Below are positions 7,997 through 18,586 of a stretch of DNA of 64,000 nt, in pieces; within the stretch, counting starts at the first letter, position 1, and each line of letters starts with the position of its first letter. Source of the DNA: Bog-473 sp963737745 (lineage in GTDB: Bacteria; Actinomycetota; Acidimicrobiia; Acidimicrobiales; RAAP-2). Location of the stretch: NCBI GenBank assembly GCA_963737745.1, contig CAVTTR010000008.1, positions 72,742-136,741 of the forward strand, in the 5' to 3' direction. The notes below the pieces were generated by a model. The model had not been told where the DNA came from. It saw only the letters and a program-made list of their open reading frames with translations, and made no database searches. Made by a program: the position numbers and the translations under genes.

Positions 7997-9555
7997 GGGG
8001 TCACCGTGGTCCGGGCCATCCGCAGGCCCAGGGCGTCGCTCACATGTTCGTCGCCCACTTGTTCGATGCCCATGAGATCGGCCACCGTTCGTGCCACCCG
8101 CGAAACCTTGTGCAGACCGCGCGCGGTGAGGGCACCCTCGCGGAGCTTGGATGCCAACAGAAGGGTCGCCCCGGGAGCGAGCGGAGGGTCAGGTCGCCCG
8201 ACTCGGTCCGCGGCCCGGGATCGGGCTGCCACCACCCGGGCCGCCGAATCCGCGGTTGATCCGGTGGAGGTCGCACTGAGAAGCTGACCGGGATCGGGTC
8301 GCGCCAGCGGCACGATGAGATCGAACCGGTCGAGCAAGGGAGCCGAGAGTCGACGGGTATAGCGAGCCCGATCGGCCACGCTGCACAGGCATGCCCCCGG
8401 GAAGACACCCTCGCCACATGGGCAGGGATTCATGGCAGCCACGAGAAGGAACTGGGCCGGGAAGGTGACGGTCCCACCCGCCCGGCTGACCCGGATCACC
8501 CCTTCTTCGAGCGGTTGGCGAAGCGCTTCGAGGGCGGTGACGGGGAACTCACCCATTTCGTCGAGAAAAAGCACGCCGTGGGTGGCCAAGCTGATCTCAC
8601 CGGGACGCAGCGACCAGCTACCACCGCCTACGAGCGCCACGATCGACGAACGATGGTGCGGCGCCCGGAACGGCGGCAGGCTCACCAGCGCCCCGTCTGG
8701 AAGTGGCTTGCCGGCGGCCGAATGGACCCGGGTCACGGTGAGCGCCTCTTCAAGTGTCAACGGCGGCAGCAGTCCGGGCAGCCGTTCCGCCAGCATGGTC
8801 TTGCCGGAGCCAGGAGGACCCACCATGAGCAGATGGTGACGCCCTGCGGCGGCCACTTCGAGGGCATGAAGCCCGACGGGCTGCCCTCTCACGTCGGCCA
8901 AATCGAGGCTGTTCCGCGGTGGCACGGACGGAGACGGCGAGGGTGTCGCAGGCCAGTCGCCATCGGTGCGCAGAATCTCCGTCAGTTGGGCCAGCGATGC
9001 CACGCCGAGCGCGGCATCACCTCGTACCAGGGCTGCCTCCCGGACGTCGCAGAGCGGCACCACGAGCCCGCGGCGGGCACGCCGGAAGTGGGCCCCAGCT
9101 CCATCACCCGCTGTGCGCTCGCTGACCAGCGCGGCTCCCGCATCAGCTTCCGCATCAGCTTCCGCATCAGCCGCCGCATCGGCCAGGGCGATCATCCCCG
9201 GCACGTGGCGCAGCGAGCCGTTCAGCCCGAGCTCGCCGCAGAACGTCAGCCCATCGGTACAGCCAGGCGGGAGTTGTCCTGTGGCGACCAGTACGCCGAC
9301 GGCGATAGCCAGGTCGAGCCCGGCACCGCCTTTACGGACGCCCGATGGCGCCAGATTTACGGTGACCCGTCGCATTGGCCACGGAAGGTCACTCGAGAGG
9401 AGGGCGGCCCGCACACGGTCGCGTGACTCCCGCACGGCAGCGTCGGGCAGGCCCACGATGGTAAATCCCGGGAGGCCGTTGGAGACATGGACCTCGACCG
9501 AGACGGGGCGACCCACCGCGCCGTTCAAACTGGCGGCAGAAATTGAAGCGAGCAT
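7993..9555 (-). CDS. comM: YifB/ComM family Mg-chelatase-like AAA ATPase
   Basis: Hexameric helicase-like ATPase linked to branch migration in natural transformation. The N-terminal Lon-protease-like fold begins MLASISAASLNGAVGR. Walker A is GPPGSGKTM near residue 245 and Walker B-like LFLDEMGEF follows; a Cys-rich loop (NPCPCGEG..GACLCS) and the C-terminal Mg-chelatase domain close the protein. The length (520) is slightly above usual because of an Ala/Asp/Glu-rich insert at about residues 126-140 encoded by a tandem repeat. The usual upstream neighbour yraN lies 9.4 kb away, beyond an accessory block. Confidence 0.93.
   Translation of the reverse strand: MLASISAASLNGAVGRPVSVEVHVSNGLPGFTIVGLPDAAVRESRDRVRAALLSSDLPWPMRRVTVNLAPSGVRKGGAGLDLAIAVGVLVATGQLPPGCTDGLTFCGELGLNGSLRHVPGMIALADAAADAEADAEADAGAALVSERTAGDGAGAHFRRARRGLVVPLCDVREAALVRGDAALGVASLAQLTEILRTDGDWPATPSPSPSVPPRNSLDLADVRGQPVGLHALEVAAAGRHHLLMVGPPGSGKTMLAERLPGLLPPLTLEEALTVTRVHSAAGKPLPDGALVSLPPFRAPHHRSSIVALVGGGSWSLRPGEISLATHGVLFLDEMGEFPVTALEALRQPLEEGVIRVSRAGGTVTFPAQFLLVAAMNPCPCGEGVFPGACLCSVADRARYTRRLSAPLLDRFDLIVPLARPDPGQLLSATSTGSTADSAARVVAARSRAADRVGRPDPPLAPGATLLLASKLREGALTARGLHKVSRVARTVADLMGIEQVGDEHVSDALGLRMARTTVTP
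9139..9174 (+). repeat. 12-bp tandem repeat inside comM
   Basis: Three consecutive copies of a 12-base unit, CGCATCAGCTTC (the third copy ends CCGC), encode an Ala-Asp-Ala-Glu repeat on the minus strand. The unit length keeps the reading frame. Confidence 0.85.
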
Positions 9556-9899
9556 GCCGAGGAACGGTCGCTTGCATGCGTAGAGAGGCGCTTACGTCAG
9601 GGTGCCGTTGCGTGGGTTAGGGGTCGGCGTCGACACGGGCATCTGAGCTCACCGTCTGGCCGAAGGGCGCCATCTGGGTCACAGTGGGTGGCATTGGCGC
9701 TCACGGTGAAGGTGGTAGGGTAGGTGTGTGTGGTTTGTTTGGGTGTGGTGGGGCTAGGTTGTGGTGGTTTGAGGGCTTGGGGTTGTTGACACGGTCATTC
9801 GTAACCCGTTGAACTACGTGCGCAGGGTGGCTCCAGCGCAGGCGCGTGAGCTTACGAGGGGTACGGTGGGTGACGAAGATCTGCTCGGGAGTGGTGGCT

Positions 9900-12800
9900 T
9901 TGGCGGGTGCGTCAGTCACGGTGACGGTGATGTTGTAGAAGCGAGAGGGCGGGGGTGCCGAAATCAGCCGGTCGACGTGTTGAAGGTGACGCTGTGGGGC
10001 AGGCGCAACTCACTCCATTTGTAGGGCGACGTAACGTGGGGAGAGCTGCAGCTGATTTTTGTAACTCCATGATCTCGTGTCGGTGCTCGGTGTGATCTGG
10101 AGCTGCTGGATGACGATCGACATCTGGGTATAGGCGGTCTGGGGATCGGTGATGCCGAGTCGTGGGCGTACACTCGAAATGCTGGTCCCACTGCGGTCGG
10201 GGTGCGGTGATCGCTCGGTGGTCGTGTTGAGGCTGAGACGGGGGAAGGTTGCGGGCGTCACGCTCCACGTGATCGGTGCGGTGCCGATGAGGCGAGCGTC
10301 GCCGGTGTAGGGCACGCGAGCTCGCCGCTGGAAGGGTCTTGGTGCTGATCGTCAATGTGCCGATCACGGCGATCGACGGGTAGCTCGCGGTCAGAGGTGG
10401 CGTGCTCGAGTCGTGCGGTCACGGTGAACTGATACACGCCGGGTGAGGCGACAACGAGCCTGCTGATGACGCCAGAGCTGCTGAGGGTGAACCCCGCGGA
10501 AAGACGCGACCGTCACCGCCAGCTGATCGAGCTGTAACCGCCGCTGCTGTAGAGGAACGCCGCCGGGTAGAAGTCGAGTTCCTGGGCGGGCGGCAGCGAC
10601 GTGGTCGTGATGACCAGCGCTGGGCTTGCACGGTGATCGACAGGTTGACGAAGCGGTTTGGGGGACTGGTATGCCGAAGTCGGTGGCCGTCAACGTGAAG
10701 GGGAACGTCCCTTGTCGGTGTCTCGGTGATCGCCGGTGGCTGTGTTGAAGATGAGACCGGGCGAGGCTGCCGGGCGTGGCGGTCCAGGTGATCGGTGCGG
10801 TGCGCCGGTGGTGCGGGGGTGATTCCTGGTAGGCGACGCCGACCTGTCCGTAAGGCGGGCTCGGGATGGCTTTGACGGAGAAACCGGCGGCGATCGTGAT
10901 CGACAGGTTGACTTTGGCCGTCAGGTGCGTGGGCGTGGTCGAGTCAGTTGCGGTCACCGTGAAGGTGGTGAGTCCCCGGCGGTCGGTGTACCGGTGATGC
11001 CGGCCGTGCTGAGCTGAGACAGCGGGAAGTTTCCCGCTGCTGACGCTAGGTGATCGGGGCCGAGCCTCTGGTCGAGGCGAGCGTCGCTGCGGGGTAGGCC
11101 ATCCCGACGGCGCCGTTGGGCACGCGGTGGTGGTGATGGTCAACGCCGGGCTGGTCACGGTGATCGAGACGGTGGCAGTCGCCGTCTCAGCGGTCGGTGT
11201 GCTCGAGTCGTAGCGGTCACCGTGAAGGTGTGATGCGCCGGCGCCGTCGGTGTCCGGTGATCGTCCGCTGGTCGGGTTCAGCGCCAGCCGGCGGGGAGGG
11301 TGCCGGTCGTGACCGCCAGCCGATCGGGGCGGTACCCCCGGTCGAGGCAGCGTCGCTCCGCTGTAGGGGCTGTTCACCAGACCGGCGGGCAGGGAGCCGC
11401 TCGAATGACAAGGGCGGGACCGTTGACGGTGATCGACAGTTTCGCTTGGCGGTCACGCGGTGGGGATAGTCGAGTCGGTCGCGGTCACCGTGAAGGCGGT
11501 GGTGCCGGGAGTGGTCGGCGTACGGTGACCGCACGTGCGACGAGGCTCAAGCCGGCGGAAGTTTCCCGGTGGTGACGGCCAGGTGATCGGAGCCGAGCCG
11601 CCGGTCGAAGCGAGCGTTGCGCCTGGATATGCGACTTGACTTGTCCGTGGGAGGGAATTGGTGGTCACGACGAGCGCGGCGAGCACCGAGATCGACAGTT
11701 TCGCTTTCGCGGTCAGCGTGCGGGAGTGGTCGAGTCGGTCGCCGTCACCGTCACCGTGGCGGTCCCCGCCGCGGTCGGCGTCTCGCTGAGAACGCCGCCG
11801 GTGCTCAGTCTCAGGCCGGCGGGGAGCGTGCCGGTGGCGACGGCTCAGCTGATGGGCGCAGTCCCACCAATCGAGGTCAACGTCACACCGGGGTAGGGGT
11901 TGCCGACTTGGCCTCCAGGCAGCGAAGTGGTGGTGACGGCCAGGGGCTGGCTCGCCACGCTGATCGACAGGTTGGCGGTCGCGGTCAACGTGGTTGGTGT
12001 AGTCGAGTCGGTCGCCGTCACCGTGAACGAGGCGAGCGCGCCCGGCCCCGTGGGAGTACCGGTGATCGCCCCGCTATTGGCGTTGATGGTGAGCCCGGCG
12101 GGGAGGGCCCGGTGCTGACCCTCCAGGTGACGGGGGCGGTCCGGCCGTCGACGCGAGCGTTGCCCGGGATAGACAGTGCCGACCTGCGCGGTGGGTAACG
12201 ACTTGGTCGTGACGCTCAGAGCGGCGACGACACTGATCGACAGGGCGACGATGGCCGTTTCGGCCTTCGGGGTGGTCGAATCCATCGTGGTCACCGTGAA
12301 CGACTTGGTGCCGGCCGTGGTGGGTGTCCCGGTGATCGCCCCGCTGTTCGGATTGAGCGTCAGCCCGGCGGGAGTTTCCCGGCTGTCACCGCCAGCTGAT
12401 CGGGGCGGTCCCCCCGGTCGAGGCGAGCATCGCTCCCCGATAGGTGCCAGCGACGATGCCGCCGGTAGCGATGCGGGCGGGACGATCGCCAGGGTCACGC
12501 TGAGGATCTTGATCGACAGGTTGCCTCGCGGTCGGGCGGCCGGCGCGCTCGAGTCGGTGGCGGCCACGGTGAAGGAGGCGACCGCTCCCGCCCCGGTCGG
12601 CGTCCGGTGATCGCCCCGCTGCTCGGGTTGAGGGTGAGGCCAACGGGGAGGGCCCCATTGCTGACCTTCCAGGTGACCGGGGCAGTCCCGCCTGTCGATG
12701 CGAGCGTCGCGCCCAGGTAGACGCTGCCGTTTTGGCGCCCGGGAGCGTCTTGGTCGTCACCGCCAACGCCGCCTCAACCGTCATCGACAAGTTCGTCCTC

Positions 12801-13300
12801 GATGTTTCCGCGGTCGGGCTGGTCGAGTCGGTGGCGGTGACCGAGAACGTCTTTGTCCCCGCTGCGGTGGGCGTCTCGCGACGCGCCAGTCCCGGCGTTG
12901 AGGCTCAACCCGGCGGGGAGAGCGCCGGAGGTGACGGCCCAGCTCACCGGGGCGGTCCCCCAGTCGAGGCCAGCGTCGCTCCCGGGTAGGGGTCGTTGAC
13001 CTCTCCGGCGGGCAACGAGGTCGTCGTGACGACCAGGCCGGAAGTGGCCACACGTATCGACAGCAGGGCGAAGTCATCTGGGCGTCGGGGTACTCGAGTC
13101 GGTGGCGGTCACGGTGAATGTCGTCAGGCCGGCGCGGTGGGTGTTCCGTGATCGCCCGGTGCTGACGTTGAGGCTCAGACCGGCGGGCAGGGCGCCGGAG
13201 GTGACGGCCAGCGCACCGCACCAACCCCACCCGACGAGGTCAACGTCGCCGTGTACGGGCTGGCCACCTGCCTGATGGGAGCGAGGTCGTCGTGACCGCC
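9900..13300 (-). repeat. about 12 tandem Ig-like domain repeats, period about 270 bp
   Basis: A recurring segment on the plus strand, CGAGTCGGTGGCGGTCACGG or a close variant, appears near 10405, 10665, 10937, 11203, 11471, 11731, 12003, 12275, 12548, 12823 and 13094, a spacing of about 260-276 bases or 90 residues. Each unit encodes a putative Ig domain (He_PIG-like): SLP-GQVG--YPG, then GGTAPI-W, PAGL-LN--SGAITGTP and FTVTATDS. A weaker copy lies at about 9650-9920. Confidence 0.85.
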
Positions 13301-13689
13301 AACCCGGTAGCGCCGGTGATCTCCACAGAGTTGGGCGTGTACACGATCGTGTACGGCTGGGACCCGAAGGCATAGCTCGAGAACGTCCCGCTCGGGCGCC
13401 GGTGCTGTTGATGATTGAAAACCCGGTTCGTCGTCGGGGTGAAACTGGTCGAGGTGACAAGCTGGCCATCCAACGAGGTGGTCCGGCGACGATGAGCGCC
13501 GTAGTTGACCGGATCGCCGAGGTGGACCTGCGTTGTACCGGTGCCTGTTGGGTGAAGGAGCCGCTCTCGATCGCGGTCGGCGGCCGACCCGACGATGAAC
13601 ATGCCGTCGTTCTGGACCGACCCGACGATCGACGTGCCGCCGTCGTCGACTCGGCATCGATCACTCCTGAGTTGACCAAGGGCTCTGCA

Positions 13690-15300
13690 TAGGCGTAGAT
13701 CGAGCTGCCCGGAGCCAACGTCAGCGTCTGACCAGAAGCGATGTCTCCACGCAACGTGCTCTCGTCCGGGCCGACGACCGTGAAGCTCGACCCACCCGTC
13801 CCCGTAAAGTTCAGGGCGGCGTCGACCACGTTGATCGGGTTCCCAGTCGCCGTGCCGTCGTTCTCGATGAACTCGTTGGTCACGTTGAACGTTACCACGT
13901 TGGCGATAGTGCCGGCGTTGTTGGTCATGATGTACTCGTCGGTGAACGTGGTCACAGCCGCGACCGAGACAGTCCCCTCGTTGGTGAAGGTCCCGTCGAC
14001 CGTGACGTTGCTGTCGGCGACGACGCCGCCTGGAGTGCTTCCTTGATTGTCGAACGGCCAGTCGATCATCACCACGCCGGTATCGCCCGGATTAGCCTCG
14101 ATCACCCCCGTGTTGGCAACCGTCCCGCCCCCGGCGTACAACGTGGATCAGGTCCCGGCCACCGTGATCGTGCCGCGTTAGTCGCTCCCCCGTGTAGAAG
14201 TAGATCTCCCCCGAGGTCAGATTGATCGTCTGATCGGCGGCGACGCTGCCGGTGAGTTCGCAACTACCCGTCAGGTCGAACGTCGCTTGCCCGGCCCCGG
14301 TGAAGGCTAAGTAGCCGCCGCTGATGTTGACCGGGTTCCCCGAGGTCGTTCCCGGCCCCTGGCTGAACGTATCCCGGGCACGTTGATCGTGCCCGCGTTG
14401 TCGATCGTGCCGGTCGTGCTCAATGTCCCGTCGACGGTGAACGTGGCCGCTGCGCCGATCGTGACGGCCCCCTCATTGGTCACGTCGTGAGCGTGACCGA
14501 GCTGTCCGCCACGAGCCCGTCCGCCCCGCTGCCCTGATTGTCAAAGGTCCCATTGAGGGCCACCACACCGGCGCCCGCATCGAGTTCGATCAACCCGGTG
14601 TTGACCACAGACGGGGCCGCCTGGAGTGTCGAGCCTGTCTCCGCCACCGTGATCGTGCCCGCGTTCGTCGCGCCCACCGTGTAGAAGTAAATCCCCCCCG
14701 ACGTGAGATTGATCGTTTGATCGGCGGCGACGCCGCGGTGAGTTCGCAACTACCCGTCAGGTCGAACGTCGACTGCCCGACCCGATGAACTCGAGATTGG
14801 CTGCATTGACATCAATCGGGGTTCCGTGGCCGTGCCGGCGTTCTCGATGAACTCGTCGGAAACGTTGAACGTACCCGCGTTACGATGGTGCCCGAGTTGT
14901 TGGTCAGGATGTACCCGTCAGTGAATGTCGCTCCGGAGGCGACCGTGATGGTCCCCTCGTTGGTCAACGCGCCGGTCTCCGTGACCGAGCTGTCCGCCAC
15001 AGCCCGTCCGCCCCGCTGCCCTGATTGTCGAAGGACCCCGCAAGCGTCAACACGCCGGTGTCGCACACGGCCGCCTCTATCAGCCCGGTATTCGTTACGC
15101 CGGCGGACGAAGTGAGTGTCGAGCCTGTCCCCGCCACCGTGATCGTGCCGGCGATGGTAGCGCCGGTGGAATAGAAGTAGATGGACCCAGAGGTGAGGTT
15201 GACGGTCTGATCCACCGCGATATTGCCGGTGATCGACGAGGAGCCGGTCAGATTGAAACTCGACTGCCCCGAGGCGGTGAACGTGAGCGACGTGCCGTCA
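13690..15300 (-). repeat. beta-helix-like repeats, long units of roughly 500 bp
   Basis: Minus-strand segments encoding DQTINLTSGGIYFYT, AGTITVA-TGSTL, NTGLIE, GTFDNQGSGADGLVADSSVT and TNEGTITV occur three to four times, near 15190, 14720 and 14220 for the first motif and 15000, 14510 and 14010 for the FDNQGS motif. Spacing is close to 480-500 bases. The pattern of short Gly/Asn/Thr strands suggests a right-handed beta helix like those of filamentous surface proteins. Confidence 0.7.
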
Positions 15301-15871
15301 ATGTTGACCGGGTTACCCGAAGTCGTGCCTTGGTCCTGGTCGAACGAACTGCTCGAGGTGAACGTGCCGAGTTCGCGAGAGCGCCTCCTGCGTCGTTAGC
15401 GGTCGTCCCGGCGGTCAGCGACACGGACACGTCGATCTGGAGGGTTTGCACTCTGGTGGTCGTTCCCGCTCCCAGACCAGACCGACCGTCTGCTCGCTTC
15501 CGTCCGCCGCGGTGATCTCGACTGCGTAGGTACCAGGCGCGGTGATGCCCGGACTCCCCGAACCTGGCACAACGCCGGTCGACCAAGTCCCCGGTTCCCC
15601 AGTCACCACCCGCAGAGTTTGTCCAAGTATCTGTGCAGGTCGGAGCGGCTTGGGCCTGCTCCAGCCCGACAGGCCCAGCGCCCCAACACCAACCCCGAAG
15701 CGAGCGACGCGAAGCTCCCGAAACCGCCAACACCAACCGAGCACCGAGCTTCGAACGCGTCGCCATTGCCGTTCCCTGCTCAGCCGCCAGAATCCCCCCG
15801 AGGTGCACGTCGGGCCATGCCAACCGTCCATCGTTTCCCATATTTGATTGCGACCTCCGCCATGTCGACCA

Positions 15872-15885
15872 CCCGAATTTTCGGG
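15872..15885. promoter_or_regulatory. 14-bp inverted repeat
   Basis: CCCGAA, two T, then TTCGGG: a perfect six-base inverted repeat about 110 bases upstream of the repeat-protein start. It could be an operator half-site pair or an RNA hairpin in the 5' leader. Confidence 0.45.
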
Positions 15886-15959
15886 GCACTTGCAAACAGG
15901 GAAACTTCACACGAAACGCACAGCCCTTCTGAAGAACGTACTTGGGGTCCCTGCCAGGG

Positions 15960-15983
15960 TAAATACGTCGATCGACGTATTTA
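15960..15983. promoter_or_regulatory. 24-bp perfect palindrome, candidate operator
   Basis: The half-site TAAATACGTCGA is followed immediately by its exact reverse complement. It lies about 195 bases upstream of the repeat-protein start and 99 bases downstream of the LuxR gene. It is markedly AT-richer than its surroundings at the ends. A dimeric regulator such as the neighbouring LuxR protein is the natural candidate to bind it; this is inference. Confidence 0.55.
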
Positions 15984-16081
15984 GCAACGCCTCACGTACG
16001 CACCATGCCGGTGATGAACGCCAGGGAACCAGCCGCCACGGCCCCGGTCCTAGCGCCCGGCGATATCCAAGACGAAGGCGG

Positions 16082-17117
16082 TCAGTGCGCACGGCCGCGC
16101 ACGCCGAGCTTGTTGTAGATGTTGTCCAGATGCTTTCGAACGGTGCCGGGCGCCAGGTGCAATTCCTCGGCGATCTCACATTCGGCATGCCGGTCGTCAC
16201 GAGGTCGACGACCTCGGCCTCCCGTGCGCTCAGCCCCAATGCCTCGAGGCTGACCCGTTCCCGCTCTCCCCACTCGCGCACGATTATCGCCCCGGGATGG
16301 GCCCGTGGGGCGGGAGAAACTGGAGAACGACCCGACGACCGTCAATTGGGCCGAGAGAGGATGTTGTATTCGAGATCGGGTCGAGAGATCGTGATAGGCC
16401 CGTTGCGCACTCAACCATCGCTGCACCCGCGCCGGGAACGGCGAGGTCCTCGTCGGACGGCCGAAGTAGCGGTAGAGCGTGGTGAGTGTGCCGGCCGTGA
16501 GCTCTTCGGGAGGGTCCCACAGAACGATCACGCCCCACCTTGCAAAGCCGACGCATCGCTGGCCGCGTCCACCAGAGCGCGTAGGCGTTCCTGGTCACGA
16601 ATACTGCGCCACGCCTGGGCGAGATGCGGGCGCACCGTGTTCATCTTCAACCGGTCCCCTTCGGAGAAATCCGGGTCGTCATTGCCGAGCACAACGGCGA
16701 AGACCAACGGCATGGGGGCCGGGAGTGTCACCGACAGCTGGTATTCCATGCCCATGGGCTTGTACAGCTCTTGGTACAGCCTCGTCGCATGGAACTCCTC
16801 CCGTGTGGAGAAGTCACTGATTCGCCAGGCCGAACCGTCACCCGTTGTTTGCAGATGTCGGATCAGTGGGTGCTCTCCCCCTAGCTCGAGGAGAACTTCG
16901 GCCGTGTTCTCCGGCATGGGGAACGACGAGGGATTGTGCCAGTTCTCGAATCGGTCCACGCTCGGATCTATCTCGTTGACTGCCCGCGACCATGCACGGC
17001 ACCACCTTCAACACGCCTTCCAGCGTCGAGGCCAGGAACTCGTCGCGACTTCCGCGTGGCCGACCGTCTGGATGACGTCGAGTATCTGCTCCAGGTCGTT
17101 TCTTCCGAGACGCATGG
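16082..17117 (-). pseudogene. LuxR-family transcriptional regulator, frame broken
   Basis: Conceptual translation with several frameshifts gives a regulator of about 345 residues. It starts at ATG 17117 (MRLGRNDLEQILDVIQTV), continues through LEGVLKVVPCMVA and NEIDPSVDRFENW into a GAF-like sensory region (HPLIRHLQTTGDGSAWRISD, then DFSEGDRLKMNTVRPHLAQA), and ends with a LuxR helix-turn-helix: LSAREAEVVDLVTTGM, then EIAEELHLAPGTVRKHLDNI and YNKLGVRGRAH. Breaks lie near 17050, 16990, 16530, 16300 and 16190. The domain order is that of actinobacterial response-type LuxR regulators without a receiver domain. It lies directly upstream of the repeat-protein gene and may control it. Confidence 0.7.
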
Positions 17118-17317
17118 TCGAGGCTCACTTCCATGGAGGACGGAAGCAAGGATGACATTTCCGCATCGTCGACTCGGCGTCTCGGAGGCCTGGACCGAAT
17201 GGCTCAGTCGGACCCAACGGCTCAACCGCTCGCCATCCCCACGATCGGCGGTTGATCGGGAATCGGGCGACGAGCGAGCATGCCGAGGAACGGTCGAGAC
17301 CTTGAGTACTCTGCGGC

Positions 17318-17560
17318 ATGGCATTCGGTCCGTGTGTCGTCTGCAACAAGCCCTCAGATGTGGCGCCCCTGGCCAGAAGGGGGCTCATCATCCGAGACGG
17401 CCAGAGTGAACCGACGCAACTCCCGCCGCAGTTCGTGTGTCAGCACCACTTCCAAGAGCTGCGGGGCGGCCGCTTGCTCCTGGGCTGGTGTGACGCCGAT
17501 GGGTGTCGGAAATGGGGCATGGCGGGCGAAGAGTCCCCGTGCGGAGAGCGGTTCGCCTGA
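17318..17560 (+). CDS. small Cys-rich protein, putative zinc binding
   Basis: An 80-residue protein that I do not recognise. It has Cys6 and Cys9 (CVVC), Cys41 with His43-His44 (CQHHF), Cys58 and Cys63 (CDADGC) and Cys75. Paired CxxC and CxHH motifs suggest a zinc ribbon or similar small metal-binding fold. There is no signal peptide or membrane segment. It converges on the SPFH gene with only three bases between stops. Confidence 0.55.
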   Translation: MAFGPCVVCNKPSDVAPLARRGLIIRDGQSEPTQLPPQFVCQHHFQELRGGRLLLGWCDADGCRKWGMAGEESPCGERFA

Positions 17561-17563
17561 GGC

Positions 17564-18577
17564 TTACGGCGCTATCTTGTTGCCGTTTTGGCTCTCCGAC
17601 GAGCCAGCTGGGTTGGCCGAGTCCGGTGCCGCCGAACGAAGCGTGCTGAGCAGAACTTCGGCCGATCCCATCAGGCTCGCCGCTTCATAGGGCACGACCA
17701 CCTTGGCGTTGTTGGACGCTGCGATCTCCTGGAGTGCGCGCAACTGGAGGACGGCGAGAGTGCGCGGGTTGATAATGGCCGTATCGAGCGAGGTGAGCCG
17801 GGCCGCCTCGCCCTCACCACGAAGGACGAAGGCCTTCTTTTCCCCCTCGGCCTGCAGCTCGAGCACTTTCATTTCGGCTTCGGCCCGCAAGATGGCGGCT
17901 TCCTTCGCTCCTTGGGCCTCGAGCACGGCCGCTTGCTGACGACCGCCCGCACTGTTGATCGCCGCCTGTTGCTCACCCTCCGACTTCAAGATGGCCGCCT
18001 TCTTGTGCTGCTCGGCCTCCTTCTGCTCGGACATGGCCTGGATCACATTCGTCGGTGGTGTGATGTCGAGGATCTCGATCCGGTTGAGTCGGACCCCCCA
18101 TTTCACCGTGGCGTCGGCCATGTGATCCTGCATCCGACTGTTGATGACCTCACGCTGTGAGAGCGCCTGGTCGAGCGAAAGCTCACCGAACACGGCTCGC
18201 AGCGCCGTGCGCGAAAGCTGGTCAACGGCAAGGCGGTAGTCGTTGATTTCGAAGAGGGCGGACTTGACGTCGATGACCTGGCAGAAAATGGTGGCGCTGA
18301 CCCACAAGGAGACATTGTCCTTGGTGATGACCGACTGCTGATCCCCAGTCATGGGGAACTCCCGCATGTCGACCTTCTCCATCTTGTCGACGAAGGGCCG
18401 CAGCACGCGCAATCCCGGCTGGTCCACCGACTTGAACTGCCCGAAACGCTTGACCACCCCGACGCTGCCCTGTTGGACGATTTTGATCGCTCGCGCCATG
18501 ATCCAGGCGGCGATCCCACCTCCCCCGACGACGACCGCTACAACGATTCCGATGATTTCGCCCGTCGATGCCAACAT
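17564..18577 (-). CDS. SPFH/band-7 (stomatin/slipin-like) membrane protein
   Basis: A 337-residue protein with one N-terminal membrane segment (residues 7-28, IIGIVVAVVVGGGGIAAWIM), then an SPFH domain containing QGSVGVVKRFGQF, VDMREFPMTGDQQSVITKDN and ILDITPP. A long Ala/Glu/Gln-rich helical region with EGEQQAAI, EAQGAKEAAILRAEAE and EGEKKAFVLRGEGEA follows. The family forms oligomeric membrane-scaffold complexes. The next gene upstream is a short NfeD protein, the standard partner of bacterial stomatins. Confidence 0.9.
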   Translation of the reverse strand: MLASTGEIIGIVVAVVVGGGGIAAWIMARAIKIVQQGSVGVVKRFGQFKSVDQPGLRVLRPFVDKMEKVDMREFPMTGDQQSVITKDNVSLWVSATIFCQVIDVKSALFEINDYRLAVDQLSRTALRAVFGELSLDQALSQREVINSRMQDHMADATVKWGVRLNRIEILDITPPTNVIQAMSEQKEAEQHKKAAILKSEGEQQAAINSAGGRQQAAVLEAQGAKEAAILRAEAEMKVLELQAEGEKKAFVLRGEGEAARLTSLDTAIINPRTLAVLQLRALQEIAASNNAKVVVPYEAASLMGSAEVLLSTLRSAAPDSANPAGSSESQNGNKIAP

Positions 18578-18586
18578 GGATATCTC

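Larger units (their letters stand above)
9650..15765 (-). pseudogene. giant secreted repeat (adhesin-like) protein, frame broken many times
   Basis: Reading the minus strand while allowing frameshifts gives one secreted protein of about 2000 residues. It starts near ATG 15765 behind an AGGG ribosome site, with a basic, hydrophobic signal-like start (MATRSKLGARLVLAV) followed by Ala-rich sequence. Next come beta-helix-type repeats (motifs such as NTGLIE, FDNQGSGADGLV, TNEGTITVASGATFTDGYI), a linker with FGSQPYTIVYTPNSVEITG, and then about a dozen Ig-like repeats with PAGLTLNPNSGAITGTPTTAG and FTVTATDSTTP. The frame changes every few hundred bases, often where a repeat copy has lost one G or C compared with its neighbours. 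No sortase motif or membrane anchor could be read. Either a decayed gene or an intact gene with consensus errors is possible. The 3' boundary is approximate. Confidence 0.7.
15766..16081. promoter_or_regulatory. upstream region of the repeat protein with two perfect palindromes
   Basis: A 316-base gap between the LuxR gene and the repeat protein, both on the minus strand. No convincing gene is visible. It holds a 14-base inverted repeat at 15872-15885 and a 24-base perfect palindrome at 15960-15983, described separately. It is the likely promoter/operator region of the repeat protein. Confidence 0.5.

Noticed and set aside
9900..13300. Regular spacing resembling a CRISPR array
   Set aside because: The unit is about 270 bases and codes for Ig-like domains; there are no short repeats with unique spacers.
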